NCBI GenBank assembly: GCA_965262775.1
Contig: CBDHFT010000001.1
Coordinates: 1 to 64,000 of the forward strand
DNA length: 64,000 bases
Reading direction: 5' to 3'
Origin: JASGCL01 sp965262775
GTDB taxonomy: Bacteria; Pseudomonadota; Alphaproteobacteria; JASGCL01
Shown: one piece after another, positions 33,095 through 42,427 of the stretch
Layout: every line of letters starts with the position of its first letter
Position numbering within the stretch: the stretch's first letter is position 1
The notes under the pieces: generated by a model
What the model was told of the DNA's origin: nothing
Seen by the model: the letters and a program-made list of their open reading frames with translations, nothing else
Databases searched by the model: none
Program-made: the position numbers and the translations under genes

Positions 33095-35761
33095 ATGAAT
33101 CAAAAAAATTTAGATAAAGTTTTTCATTTTGCCAACATCGAGCAAAATATTTACCAACGTTGGGAAGGGGCGGGTGCCTTTCGCGCGCGCAACCCGCTGA
33201 AACCGTTAAGCAACGCCCCTGCCTACACCATCATGATTCCGCCGCCCAATATTACGGGGTCGCTGCATATGGGGCATGCTTTGAATAATACTTTGCAAGA
33301 TATCTTGGTGCGGTATCACCGTTTGAAAAATTTTGAAACCCATTGGCAACCAGGCACCGACCATGCCTCCATCGCTACCCAACAGGTTGTGGAAAAAAAA
33401 CTAGCCTTGGAACAAACCACCCGTCACCAACTTGGTCGCGAGAAATTTTTAAAACGGGTTTGGGAGTGGAAGGCCGAATCGGGCGGCGTTATCACCCAAC
33501 AATTACGCCGCTTGGGTGCCAGCCCCGATTGGCAAAGCGAACGCTTCACGATGGATGAAGGATTGTCAAAAGCCGTGAACAAATCCTTTGTCGAACTTTA
33601 TAACGCAGGGTTAATCTACAAGGCAAAACGCATGGTTAATTGGGATCCCAAAATGGAAACGGCTATATCAGACCTGGAGGTTGTTCCCACCCAAGTGCCT
33701 GGGAAATTATATTACCTTCGTTATCCGCTGGTAACGGGCGGCGACATAACCATTGCCACCACGCGACCCGAAACATTGTTGGGCGACACCGCGGTGGCGG
33801 TGCACCCCGACGACGAACGGTATCAACAATATATCGGCAAAAAAATTAAACAACCCATCACGGGGCGCGAATTAATAATCATTGCCGATGACATGGTTGA
33901 GCGCGCCGCGGGTTCGGGCGCGTTAAAGGTTACGCCAGCCGCCGACCCCAACGATTTTAAACTTTATCAAAAACATAAAATCCCGTTGATAGAAATTTTT
34001 GATAAAAGCGGACATTTGTTAACCACCGACGATATTCCTGAAAAATACCGCGGCATGGAACGCTTCGCCGCGCGCAAAGAAATTGTTAAAGATTTGGAAG
34101 CCGCGGGAATATTAAGCAAGATAGAAGACATAACCCACACCGTGCCCTATGGCGACCGCGGCGGCGTGCCCGTGGAATATTTATTAACCGAGCAATGGTT
34201 TGTGAAGGCCGATGTCTTGGCACCGCCCGCGCTTGACGCCGTCAAACAAGGAAAAATAAAATTCCTGCCCGAGGCTTGGGCCGCCGATTATTATCGCTGG
34301 CTAGAAAATATTGAACCATGGTGTATTTCACGCCAATTATGGTGGGGGCATCGTATCCCTGCCTTTTACGCGCCTGACGGAAAAATTTTTGTCGCCGAGG
34401 ATATAACGGCGGCAGAAAAATTGGCAAGCGAACATTATGGCAAACCAACCACCCTAACCCAAGACAACGATGTGTTGGACACTTGGTTTTCATCGGCCTT
34501 ATGGCCATTTTCGACCCTGGGCTGGCCAGAAAAAACCGCCATGTTGCAACGTCATTACCCGACCAATGTGTTGGTGACGGGGTTTGATATTATTTTCTTT
34601 TGGGTGGCGCGCATGGTGATGATGGGTTTATATTTCATGAAGGATATTCCATTTGACACGGTTTATGTTCACCCCCTGGTGCGGGATGAGAAGGGGCAAA
34701 AAATGTCAAAGTCAAAAGGCAACATCATCGACCCGCTTGATTTAATCGACGAATTTGGTGCCGACGCGATACGTTTTAGCCTTACCGCCCTGTCGTCGCC
34801 TGGGCGCGACATTAAATTGTCGCAAGACCGTATAAAAGGTTATCGCAATTTTATTACCAAATTATGGAATGCCGCAAGGTTTTGCGGCCTGTTGCTCGGC
34901 GACAAAATAGGCACCATAAAAATTTCCGCCACGCCACCCGCCGCCCCCCTGAACCCCATCAATGGTTGGATGCTGCAAGAATTGGCACACGGTATTCAGC
35001 AATGCGAACAACATCTTGCCGATTACCGATTCGATTATTATGCCAATGGTTTGCACCATATGGTGTGGCACGAATTTTGTGATTGGTATTTGGAAATGAT
35101 AAAACCTATTTTACAAAACCAACAACATGCCGATTATCAAGAAACCGCAACAACTTTATTATTTGTCTTGCAACAGATATTAATTATCATGCACCCTGTT
35201 ACCCCGTTTGTTAGCGAAGAAATATATCAAACCTTCTTCGTGCAACATGATAAGGATTTCCTCTGCAACCAAGTTTGGTCTGACTGGCACAAAAACTATA
35301 ATCACCCTTCGCATGATACGATGGTTGGATTCAAAGAATTGGTGAGCAAGGTTCGCTCCTTACGCACTACGTTGGAGGTTGACGAAAAAACCTCCCTGCC
35401 ACTGCTTGGCCACAAGCCAGGCACGTGGATGGATTCGGTGATAGATTTGGCGGGGTTGGTGGCAACCCCCGAATCCCCCAATAAAAAAACAATCGCTATC
35501 CCCACTGGCAACGAGAATAACAGCACCCAATTTATCGTTGGTTTGCCCGATGATTTGGATATGGGTTCGATGGCAAGCCTGCTTAAGAAAAAAATGGCGC
35601 AATTGGAAAAAGACATCAACATCACCAAACAAAAAACAGATAACCAAGAATTTATGAAACGTGCTAAACAAGAAATCAAGGATGAATTGCAAGAACGTTT
35701 AATCAAATTGACCACCGAACAAAAATTAATATCGAGTGTGGAAAAAACTCTTTTTGCTTAA
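33095..35761 (+). CDS. valS: valyl-tRNA synthetase
   Basis: This class I synthetase charges tRNA-Val. The 888-residue protein has the HIGH-type motif in PPPNITGSLHMGHALN, the editing domain between about residues 190 and 340 (TTRPETLLGDTAVAVHP), the KMSKS motif in KGQKMSKSKGN, an anticodon-binding domain and the C-terminal coiled coil (SLLKKKMAQLEKDINITKQK) that distinguishes ValRS from IleRS. No truncation is seen. Confidence 0.98.
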   Translation: MNQKNLDKVFHFANIEQNIYQRWEGAGAFRARNPLKPLSNAPAYTIMIPPPNITGSLHMGHALNNTLQDILVRYHRLKNFETHWQPGTDHASIATQQVVEKKLALEQTTRHQLGREKFLKRVWEWKAESGGVITQQLRRLGASPDWQSERFTMDEGLSKAVNKSFVELYNAGLIYKAKRMVNWDPKMETAISDLEVVPTQVPGKLYYLRYPLVTGGDITIATTRPETLLGDTAVAVHPDDERYQQYIGKKIKQPITGRELIIIADDMVERAAGSGALKVTPAADPNDFKLYQKHKIPLIEIFDKSGHLLTTDDIPEKYRGMERFAARKEIVKDLEAAGILSKIEDITHTVPYGDRGGVPVEYLLTEQWFVKADVLAPPALDAVKQGKIKFLPEAWAADYYRWLENIEPWCISRQLWWGHRIPAFYAPDGKIFVAEDITAAEKLASEHYGKPTTLTQDNDVLDTWFSSALWPFSTLGWPEKTAMLQRHYPTNVLVTGFDIIFFWVARMVMMGLYFMKDIPFDTVYVHPLVRDEKGQKMSKSKGNIIDPLDLIDEFGADAIRFSLTALSSPGRDIKLSQDRIKGYRNFITKLWNAARFCGLLLGDKIGTIKISATPPAAPLNPINGWMLQELAHGIQQCEQHLADYRFDYYANGLHHMVWHEFCDWYLEMIKPILQNQQHADYQETATTLLFVLQQILIIMHPVTPFVSEEIYQTFFVQHDKDFLCNQVWSDWHKNYNHPSHDTMVGFKELVSKVRSLRTTLEVDEKTSLPLLGHKPGTWMDSVIDLAGLVATPESPNKKTIAIPTGNENNSTQFIVGLPDDLDMGSMASLLKKKMAQLEKDINITKQKTDNQEFMKRAKQEIKDELQERLIKLTTEQKLISSVEKTLFA

Positions 35762-35844
35762 GAAGCAAAAATCATAATCATTCTCGGCAATAAAAACATC
35801 GTGGAAAGATTCTTGCATAGCAAGCCTTAAGGTGAAAAAATGCC

Positions 35845-36825
35845 ATGCCAAGTCCGAGCGATAAAATCATTACCAGTGGGTTGCCCAGCCAATATCAAGA
35901 ATGGCTGTTGTATTTTTTAGAAGCCTGCGTCGCCGAGCGTGGCCTGGCGCCATTAAGCTTGGCGGCCTACCGCGATGATATTTTACAATTTTTATTTTAT
36001 GTTGATAAAAAAAAATACCCGTTGGCGGAGTTAAGCCCCGAGCAAGCAAAAGATTATTTAGGGTGGCTGGTCGCGCAACAAAATATCGGCAAGACCAGCC
36101 AAGCCAGAAAATTATCCGCCCTGCGCCAATTTTATAATTTCTTATGGCGTGAAAAATACGTGGCCAGCGATCCCTTTGTTGCCATCAAAAACCCCAAGGT
36201 GCCACGCGCCCTGCCCAAACTATTATCTGTCGAAGATGTCAATAAATTGCTGACCGCGATTGATAACCTGCAACAAAAGGAGCAGGTGCGATTAAAAGCC
36301 ATGATTGAATTGCTTTATGCCGCGGGGTTGCGCATATCCGAAATGTTATCGCTGCCCCGGACCGCGGTTGATACCGAAAAAAAAATTATTCGCGTCATGG
36401 GCAAGGGCGCGAAAGAGCGGCTAACCATCATCAACAACAACGCGGCCGATGCTTTGAACGATTATCTGGCAATACGCGATTTGTTTCTAGCCAAGGACAA
36501 AACTTCACCATTCCTATTTCCATCGTCGGGGGGGCGCGGCGCGGTTAGCGCGTCGGGTCATTTTACCAGGCAACGATTTTCACAATTATTAAAAGACCTA
36601 GCCGACGCCGCAAATGTAAACCCAAAAAATGTCAGCCCGCACGTGTTGCGTCATGCCTTTGCTTGCCACCTCTTGGCGGGGGGCGCCGATGTAAGGTCTC
36701 TACAAATTTTACTTGGCCACAGCCACATCGCCACCACCGAAATTTACACCCACCTTGAATTTGCACAAAAAAGAAAATTGGTGCTGGAGAAGCACCCCCT
36801 GAATCTTAACGCGCGCAAAGATTAG
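35845..36825 (+). CDS. xerD: tyrosine recombinase XerD (or XerC)
   Basis: Xer recombinases resolve chromosome dimers at dif. The 326-residue protein has an N-terminal SAM-like domain (YLEACVAERGLAPLSLAAYR in near form) and a catalytic domain with Arg in AAGLRISEMLSL, Lys in GKGAKERL, HVLRHAFACHLLAGGADVR, GHSHIATTEIYTH with the nucleophile Tyr. HxLRH and the overall match favour XerD over XerC. It has an AAGGTG ribosome site and no phage genes nearby, so a phage integrase is unlikely. It is convergent with the lpxK-msrB gene, 6 bp apart. Confidence 0.88.
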   Translation: MPSPSDKIITSGLPSQYQEWLLYFLEACVAERGLAPLSLAAYRDDILQFLFYVDKKKYPLAELSPEQAKDYLGWLVAQQNIGKTSQARKLSALRQFYNFLWREKYVASDPFVAIKNPKVPRALPKLLSVEDVNKLLTAIDNLQQKEQVRLKAMIELLYAAGLRISEMLSLPRTAVDTEKKIIRVMGKGAKERLTIINNNAADALNDYLAIRDLFLAKDKTSPFLFPSSGGRGAVSASGHFTRQRFSQLLKDLADAANVNPKNVSPHVLRHAFACHLLAGGADVRSLQILLGHSHIATTEIYTHLEFAQKRKLVLEKHPLNLNARKD

Positions 36826-36831
36826 TTGGGC

Positions 36832-38283
36832 TTAATCGGTTTTTTTAAAATCCAGCGATAAAGAATTAATGCAATAACGCATGCCCGTCGGTTTTGGCCC
36901 GTCGGGGAAAACATGGCCAAGATGCGCGCCGCAAGCCTTGCAGAGAACTTCTATCCGTTTCATGAAAAAACTATCGTCTGCTTTTTCATCCACCATGCCT
37001 TTTTCTGGTCCTTGGAAAGGTTGGGTAAAACTTGGCCAGCCAGTTCCCGAATCAAACTTGTCGCTCGATTCAAAAACCTCGGCACCGCAACAACGGCAAC
37101 AATACATCCCCTCTTCATAATGGTCATGATACTGCCCCGTGAAGGGACGCTCGGTGCCCTTCTCTCGCGTGACATGATAGACATCAGGCGGTAAAGTTTC
37201 TCGCCAATTTTTCTTCACATGCTTCATTGTGCCAGTATAAAGCCGTTGTTTGATAAATGCAATCAACTTAGGGTCAGCGGTGATATTAAGCGGCAAGGTT
37301 ATGACCTGACGCGCAAATTCTTTTGGTAAACGCATCATATCCTTTTCGGTGGTGATAAGCCGTGCATTATTTTTTTGCGCCAAGTCTTTCAGCATGGTTA
37401 TATCCCGCGGTGAAAAATCGGCATGGTCGGAAAATTTTCTTCGCGCCACAACATGACCGCGCATTTTTTCTAAGGCTTTAAAAAAACTGTCGGGTCGTGC
37501 AATACCCGCGAAGGCCACCAATTTTTCAGCAGGAGCAAAAGTTGCTTGATAATTTTTTTGCAAAACAAACACGGGGGTGGAATTAATATTCCATGTTTTT
37601 TTTGTAAAAAACTTATCGCGCAATAACAAAATAGCCGCGGGTGGGCGATAGCGATTTTTTAAGGATTTGCATAAAAATTGGCGTAGCGGCCCCATGGGCA
37701 ATGGCAACCGATTGCCCAAATAAAAATCGGCCTGCAGGGTGAGCAAGGTAAGGGTGGGTTGAAAACTATAATCTTCAAACCCATCGTCGGCAATAATGAC
37801 TTCGTATTTTTTTTTGGCGCGTAATTTTTCAATCAAGGCCAAACCTGCAGGGCGATTTTTGCATAGCACAACATCGCCGCCCTGGGCGTGAAGCAAAGCT
37901 TCATCCATGATATCAATATTTTTTGTATTTTTTTCTATCAAGCATGCCTTCCGCGCACCCAATATTTCTTGCGACCATTTTTTCTTATAATTTTTTACCA
38001 ACACCACGCTGTGCGGTAAATAACGCCGCAACATGGCGACCACGGGGGTTTTGCCACCGCCGCCAACCACAATATTGCCCACCAATAATATCGGCAAGTC
38101 GGTCGGGGCATCGCGCTGGGTTCGGCTACGCTGCCACTTGCCCCGCGCCCAACGCCCCACTTGCCAAACAATAGCGGGCAACAAGGTTATCGCCAGCCAC
38201 AGCGGCGCCACAACCCAAAAAATAATTTTTTTGCGAGGAGAGAGATAACGAGGATTCTGCCACCATAAAAGCATTTTGTTCAC
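36832..38283 (-). CDS. LpxK-MsrB fusion: tetraacyldisaccharide 4'-kinase plus methionine-(R)-sulfoxide reductase
   Basis: One uninterrupted 483-residue frame joins two unrelated enzymes. Residues 1-350 are LpxK, the inner-membrane kinase that makes lipid IVA: an N-terminal membrane helix, Walker A in VGNIVVGGGGKTP (68-80), ADDGFEDYSF and LITTEKDMMRL. Residues 353-483 are a complete MsrB: TREKGTERPFTGQ, zinc Cys pairs C396/C399 and C448/C451, GTGWPSF and the catalytic C471 in RYCINSLSLDF. MsrB begins at an internal Met (37225-37227) where free-standing MsrB proteins start, with no stop and no ribosome site before it. It is the third gene after msbA and waaA. A real fusion, a lost stop codon or an indel could explain it. 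Confidence 0.88.
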   Translation of the reverse strand: MNKMLLWWQNPRYLSPRKKIIFWVVAPLWLAITLLPAIVWQVGRWARGKWQRSRTQRDAPTDLPILLVGNIVVGGGGKTPVVAMLRRYLPHSVVLVKNYKKKWSQEILGARKACLIEKNTKNIDIMDEALLHAQGGDVVLCKNRPAGLALIEKLRAKKKYEVIIADDGFEDYSFQPTLTLLTLQADFYLGNRLPLPMGPLRQFLCKSLKNRYRPPAAILLLRDKFFTKKTWNINSTPVFVLQKNYQATFAPAEKLVAFAGIARPDSFFKALEKMRGHVVARRKFSDHADFSPRDITMLKDLAQKNNARLITTEKDMMRLPKEFARQVITLPLNITADPKLIAFIKQRLYTGTMKHVKKNWRETLPPDVYHVTREKGTERPFTGQYHDHYEEGMYCCRCCGAEVFESSDKFDSGTGWPSFTQPFQGPEKGMVDEKADDSFFMKRIEVLCKACGAHLGHVFPDGPKPTGMRYCINSLSLDFKKTD

Positions 38284-38342
38284 ACGATTGCTGTTTTTAA
38301 ATTAACGAATAGTTTTTGCAAAAATTCTATCCCCGCCCCTTA

Positions 38343-39695
38343 TTATATTTTTTTGCCAAAGGTTTTTGCCAGCGATTTTTCCAATTGTTGGGTTATTTTC
38401 TTTATCACCGCGCCGTCCTTCACTTGCCAATTTTTTGCCTTGCGCGCAATCGCGTGGCGTTGGCTTGGCGTTAATTTCTTAAACCAAATAATTTTTTTAT
38501 ACATGGCATTGATATCGTGCGCACGCCAAGTCAAACCCCGTTTGTCGGTATCATGATAAATATCATAAGCATTATTAACATGTTTGCCATGCAACACCAA
38601 TCCGCCTTGATCCAATGCTTCTTTCGGGTTATGGCCGCCGCGCCGCACCCACGACCCGCCAAGCAACACCAGCGGGCAAAGGGAATAAAGACTGGTCAAA
38701 TGACCAAAGGCCGAAACCTGCAAAAAATCTTGCTTGGTTAAATTGCTTTCTTGGGCGCGCGCCTTAAACGATGTTGTCCAAACATGACGCGCGGGGTGGC
38801 GCGGCACAATGATGGTAAAAAAATATTTCTTCAATTCAGGAAATTTTTTATAAAGTTTCAACATTATTTTTTCTTCCCCTGGGTGCAAACAAGCAAACAG
38901 CAAGGGTTGCTTTTCTTGGGGTATGGTTTTTTTATAAAAACCAATCAAGGTTTTATCGGGTGTCTCGGTCTGTTTAAATAATTTTAAATTACCATGGTAA
39001 AAAACGGGCTTGCCCGCTAGCCGAGTTAAATAATTTTGCGTCCTGGGGGATTGCGCCCAAAGCAGGTTGAAATGAGAAAAAATAATTTTACGCCAGAAAT
39101 AAAACAAATTAAAAAACCAAAAACTTTTACGGCTTATGCGGCCATTTAATAAAAAGGATGGAATTTTATCAACCGCCAACCACAGGGCGCGGCGCGGTAG
39201 AAAATCCGATTCCACCAAGAAAAAAACATCGGGGCGTAATTGTTGCCACCTATGTTTCAATAGCCACAGGTTATCAAACGGGCTAAGCGACAAATGAAAA
39301 TTGTTGGCTGGAAAAACCTTGGCCAAGAATGATTTCAGGGCCTGGCGCGCCGACGGCGATTGACAGGTGATGACAAAGAAAACATCCGAACGAAAAAATT
39401 TTTTTTGCAATTCGGTCATGAGCAAGGAAACCGATAGGGTTTCGCCCAGCGACGGTGCATGCAACCACACAATTTTTTTTCTTTTGACGGTGCTGGAGGC
39501 TTTGCCATTCATCATGGTGGCTAGGGCGTGGGGTTGGGCGCAAAACCCAAATCTTTCTTTGCATTCGGCGAAGGATTCGCGTTTTGTCACCACCCTGATG
39601 GCGGCCACCACAAACCACGCCAGCAACAGCACGGCATCAACAGCCAATGTCGCAACATAATAGAGCCAAACCAAGCCAGAAGAATATTTTTTCAT
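38343..39695 (-). CDS. waaA: 3-deoxy-D-manno-octulosonic-acid (Kdo) transferase
   Basis: WaaA adds Kdo to lipid IVA at the cytoplasmic face of the inner membrane. The 450-residue protein has an N-terminal membrane helix (LVWLYYVATLAVDAVLLLAW), the acceptor-binding IVWLHAPSLGETLSVSLL with the conserved catalytic Glu, then the GT-B nucleotide-binding half (PVFYHGNLK, ACLHPGEE, LLGGSWVRRGGHNPKEAL, with the key GGHNPxE motif). I use ATG 39695; a GTG at 39773 directly after the msbA stop would add 26 residues across a tandem repeat. It sits between msbA and lpxK. Confidence 0.92.
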   Translation of the reverse strand: MKKYSSGLVWLYYVATLAVDAVLLLAWFVVAAIRVVTKRESFAECKERFGFCAQPHALATMMNGKASSTVKRKKIVWLHAPSLGETLSVSLLMTELQKKFFRSDVFFVITCQSPSARQALKSFLAKVFPANNFHLSLSPFDNLWLLKHRWQQLRPDVFFLVESDFLPRRALWLAVDKIPSFLLNGRISRKSFWFFNLFYFWRKIIFSHFNLLWAQSPRTQNYLTRLAGKPVFYHGNLKLFKQTETPDKTLIGFYKKTIPQEKQPLLFACLHPGEEKIMLKLYKKFPELKKYFFTIIVPRHPARHVWTTSFKARAQESNLTKQDFLQVSAFGHLTSLYSLCPLVLLGGSWVRRGGHNPKEALDQGGLVLHGKHVNNAYDIYHDTDKRGLTWRAHDINAMYKKIIWFKKLTPSQRHAIARKAKNWQVKDGAVIKKITQQLEKSLAKTFGKKI

Positions 39696-39730
39696 AGGAA
39701 ATTTTGAGGAGGAAATTTTGAGGAGGAAAA
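39696..39730. repeat. 14-bp tandem repeat in the waaA leader
   Basis: AGGAAATTTTGAGG occurs twice head to tail (39696-39709 and 39710-39723), followed by a partial third copy. It abuts the chosen waaA start codon on its upstream side. Copy-number change would alter the msbA-waaA spacing by 14 bp and would shift the frame of the longer GTG-initiated reading. Confidence 0.8.
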
Positions 39731-39773
39731 CGCGAAGGATAGGATGGTAAAAAGGGTTAAAAAAATTGTTCAC

Positions 39774-41543
39774 TTAGCTTATCTCATTATCAATTAATTG
39801 TTCGCGTGCCAATTCAGCATAAAGTCCATTTTGCTTCATCAATTCATTGTGATTGCCCTGTTCACAAACCTTGCCCTTATCCAACACCAATATCATGTCG
39901 GCCATGCGGACCGTCGCCAAACGGTGAGCAATAATAAGTGCGGTGCGATTTTTTAACAATTCTTGCCATGTTTTTTGTAAGGATTTTTCTGTTTTAGCAT
40001 CAAGCGCCGAGGTTACTTCATCAAGCAAAATAATCGGCGCGTCCCTTAAAAATGCTCGCGCCAGCGACACCCGTTGTTTTTGTCCACCCGATAAAGCATT
40101 GCCCAATTCGCCCACACGCGTTTGAAGACCGCGCGGCAAGTGGTTAATAAAGTTAAGGGCTTCGGCCCGTCCCGCTGCTTGCTTTACCCTTGCCTCATCG
40201 GCCGACATGTCACCAACCCAAATGTTATCATAAACATTTACATCAAACAACCCTTGTTCCTGGCTCACCAACGCAATTTTTTTGCGCAACGATTGCAAAG
40301 AACATTTTTTTATATCTTGGCCATCTATCAATATCCTGCCCGAGGTTAATTCATAAAGCCGCGGTATCAAATTCATCAGGGTCGATTTGCCCGCCCCCGA
40401 CGCCCCAATCAAAGCAACCGTTTTGCCACCCGCTATGGTTAGCGACAGATTTTTAAAAACCACCGAACCATCGGGGTAAGCAAAAGTGGCTTTATCAAAC
40501 ACTATGTTGCCATTTTTTATAACCAACTCTTTACCCTGCGCGACAGGTTTCCTTTTAGCTTCGGTATTCAACAGATGAAAAATTCTTTCCAGCGCGGGCA
40601 CCGCGTCATTTATATTACCCGTCACCCCCGCTAGGGCGCGAATGGGGGCGAAGGCCAACATCAGGGTAACCAAGTAGCTAGTAAATTGCCCCTGGGTCAT
40701 GATGCCATGGGCGATGTTATAACCCGCCATGCCCAGGGTGATAAAATAAATAATACCCAAAATGATATTGGTCGATGGATTGGACCAGGCTTTCATCAAG
40801 CCTGATTTTTTCGCGGTGCGGCTGTTATCGGCGAATGATTTGTTGACCCGCGTCCTTTGCCATGCCTCCAACCCATAGGCCCTGACATGTTTGGCACCCT
40901 TCAAACTATCATCCAACACCGCCACCATGTCGCCCGTTTGCAATTGTTGGCGCAAGGATAATTCTCTAATCCTCTTCCCCAAAATTTTAAGTGGCACAGC
41001 AAACAAGGGAAAAGACACAACAATAATAAGCGTCATGAGCCAGTTATAAGTGAAAAGCAATCCTATCAAAAAAACAAAAGTTAAAAAATCCTTGCCAAGG
41101 TTCACGAACAGGTTGCCCAAATTGCCTATGACAATATTGACGTCGTTGGTGAAGCGCGATATTTCTTTGGCGGTTCCCTCCACCGATAACAATTCCAGTG
41201 GTTTGGTCTGCAGGGCGGAGAATATTTCTTGCCTCAGCGATTCAATAACATGGGTGCTGATACGTTGCAGCAAAACAGTTTGCCCCAACAAGGCAAAGCC
41301 CCGCACCAACGACGCCACAAAAAACCCCGCCCCCACCCACAATAAATAAGACAGGTCTTGTTGTTCGGCCATTTTTATACCCTTATCGATGGCTGGCTCA
41401 ACCAATTTGGCGATGGCCGCGGTTGAAAGCCCCGTCATAACCATCAACAAAATAATCAGCGGGTAATGCCAGCGATAATGAAAAAGGTAATCACGCCAAA
41501 GCTTGAGTAGGAGGGCGATATCTTTCTTAAAAATACTTTTCAT
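39774..41543 (-). CDS. msbA: MsbA-type lipid ABC transporter (fused permease/ATPase)
   Basis: MsbA homodimers flip lipid A-core across the inner membrane. The 589-residue protein has six membrane helices in the N-terminal half (residues 30-330) and a C-terminal ATPase with Walker A GASGAGKST, the Q-loop VSQEQGLFD, signature LSGGQKQRVSLARAFL and Walker B IILLDEVTSALD. The neighbouring waaA and lpxK genes support a lipid A substrate over multidrug export. The gene heads the minus-strand LPS operon. Confidence 0.88.
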   Translation of the reverse strand: MKSIFKKDIALLLKLWRDYLFHYRWHYPLIILLMVMTGLSTAAIAKLVEPAIDKGIKMAEQQDLSYLLWVGAGFFVASLVRGFALLGQTVLLQRISTHVIESLRQEIFSALQTKPLELLSVEGTAKEISRFTNDVNIVIGNLGNLFVNLGKDFLTFVFLIGLLFTYNWLMTLIIVVSFPLFAVPLKILGKRIRELSLRQQLQTGDMVAVLDDSLKGAKHVRAYGLEAWQRTRVNKSFADNSRTAKKSGLMKAWSNPSTNIILGIIYFITLGMAGYNIAHGIMTQGQFTSYLVTLMLAFAPIRALAGVTGNINDAVPALERIFHLLNTEAKRKPVAQGKELVIKNGNIVFDKATFAYPDGSVVFKNLSLTIAGGKTVALIGASGAGKSTLMNLIPRLYELTSGRILIDGQDIKKCSLQSLRKKIALVSQEQGLFDVNVYDNIWVGDMSADEARVKQAAGRAEALNFINHLPRGLQTRVGELGNALSGGQKQRVSLARAFLRDAPIILLDEVTSALDAKTEKSLQKTWQELLKNRTALIIAHRLATVRMADMILVLDKGKVCEQGNHNELMKQNGLYAELAREQLIDNEIS

Positions 41544-41587
41544 ATGCTATCAATATTTTTATAGGCGAGTTTTTCATGGCTGGCAAT

Positions 41588-41700
41588 GATTTTCAATGGG
41601 GGGGCAATAGGATTTTCAATGGTTTTTTAATGGGATTTTCAATGGGGGTTTCCATAGGATTTTCAGCGGGGTTTTCATAGGTTTTTTAATGGTTTTTTGG
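41588..41700. repeat. 23-bp minisatellite, about 4.9 imperfect copies
   Basis: Five consecutive units of 23-24 bp start with GATTTTCAATGG or a close variant, at 41588, 41611, 41634, 41658 and 41681 (the last partial and diverged). They fill most of the gap between the divergent msbA and UPF0114 genes, where their promoters must lie. No reading frame uses them convincingly. Confidence 0.85.
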
Positions 41701-41803
41701 GATATCATTGATAGCCTATTTAAAAATGACTTGGCTTATAAAGGATTTTTTGATAGATATTGCCACAATCAAAAAACATCAACCTTTACACCCGCATAAA
41801 ATA

Positions 41804-42403
41804 ATGGCAAAAAAAAATAGCAAACAAAGCACCCAACAAAAAAATCCATCCTGGCATCGCCGTCCATTGCGTGGTGGCGAAGCTTTTTTGGAAAAATTCA
41901 TATTTTTTAGCCGTTGGTTCCAAGCCCCCATTTATGTCGGGTTGGTCATTGCCTTGATTGTTTATACCATCCATTTTTTAAAAAAATTAGTCCATTTCAT
42001 CTACCAAAGCTTTACCGAGGGCTTGAGCGGATCCGACATCATGCTGACTATTTTAAACATGGTTGATTCGGTGCTGATAGCCAACCTGCTGATTATTGTT
42101 ATTATCGGCGGGTGGGATACTTTCGTTTCGCGTTTAGACCTGGAAAAAGAAAAAGACAACCCCGATTGGCTGTCGCATGTTAGCACGTGGGTATTAAAAA
42201 CAAAATTGGCAACGGCGATGGTCAGCATCACCGGGGTGCATTTGTTAACCAGTTTTATAGAAATAGAAAAAGTTGGTGACCGTGCTTTGATATGGCAAAC
42301 GGTTATTCATATTGTGTTGCTCATCTCGGCCATTGCTGTTGCACTGATTGCGCGCGCATCCACCGATAAACCTTCCACCAGCCACAAGGGCATCTACAAA
42401 TAG
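41804..42403 (+). CDS. UPF0114 (YqhA/TIGR00645) family membrane protein
   Basis: The function of this family is unknown. The protein, 199 residues from ATG 41804, matches the family well: FFSRWFQAPIYVGLVIALIVY, ILNMVDSVLIANLLIIVIIGGWDTFVSRLD across adjacent pieces, and the later WVLKTKLATAMVSITGVHLL. Four membrane segments are visible, with basic residues and a polar N-terminus in front. An upstream in-frame ATG at 41708 would add 32 residues with no family similarity and would encroach on the repeat region. Confidence 0.88.
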   Translation: MAKKNSKQSTQQKNPSWHRRPLRGGEAFLEKFIFFSRWFQAPIYVGLVIALIVYTIHFLKKLVHFIYQSFTEGLSGSDIMLTILNMVDSVLIANLLIIVIIGGWDTFVSRLDLEKEKDNPDWLSHVSTWVLKTKLATAMVSITGVHLLTSFIEIEKVGDRALIWQTVIHIVLLISAIAVALIARASTDKPSTSHKGIYK

Positions 42404-42427
42404 CACTACCTTGCGAAAAAAATAAAA

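Noticed and set aside
35845..36825. Phage or genomic-island integrase
   Set aside because: Motifs and length fit XerD/XerC; no attachment site, tRNA or phage genes are adjacent.
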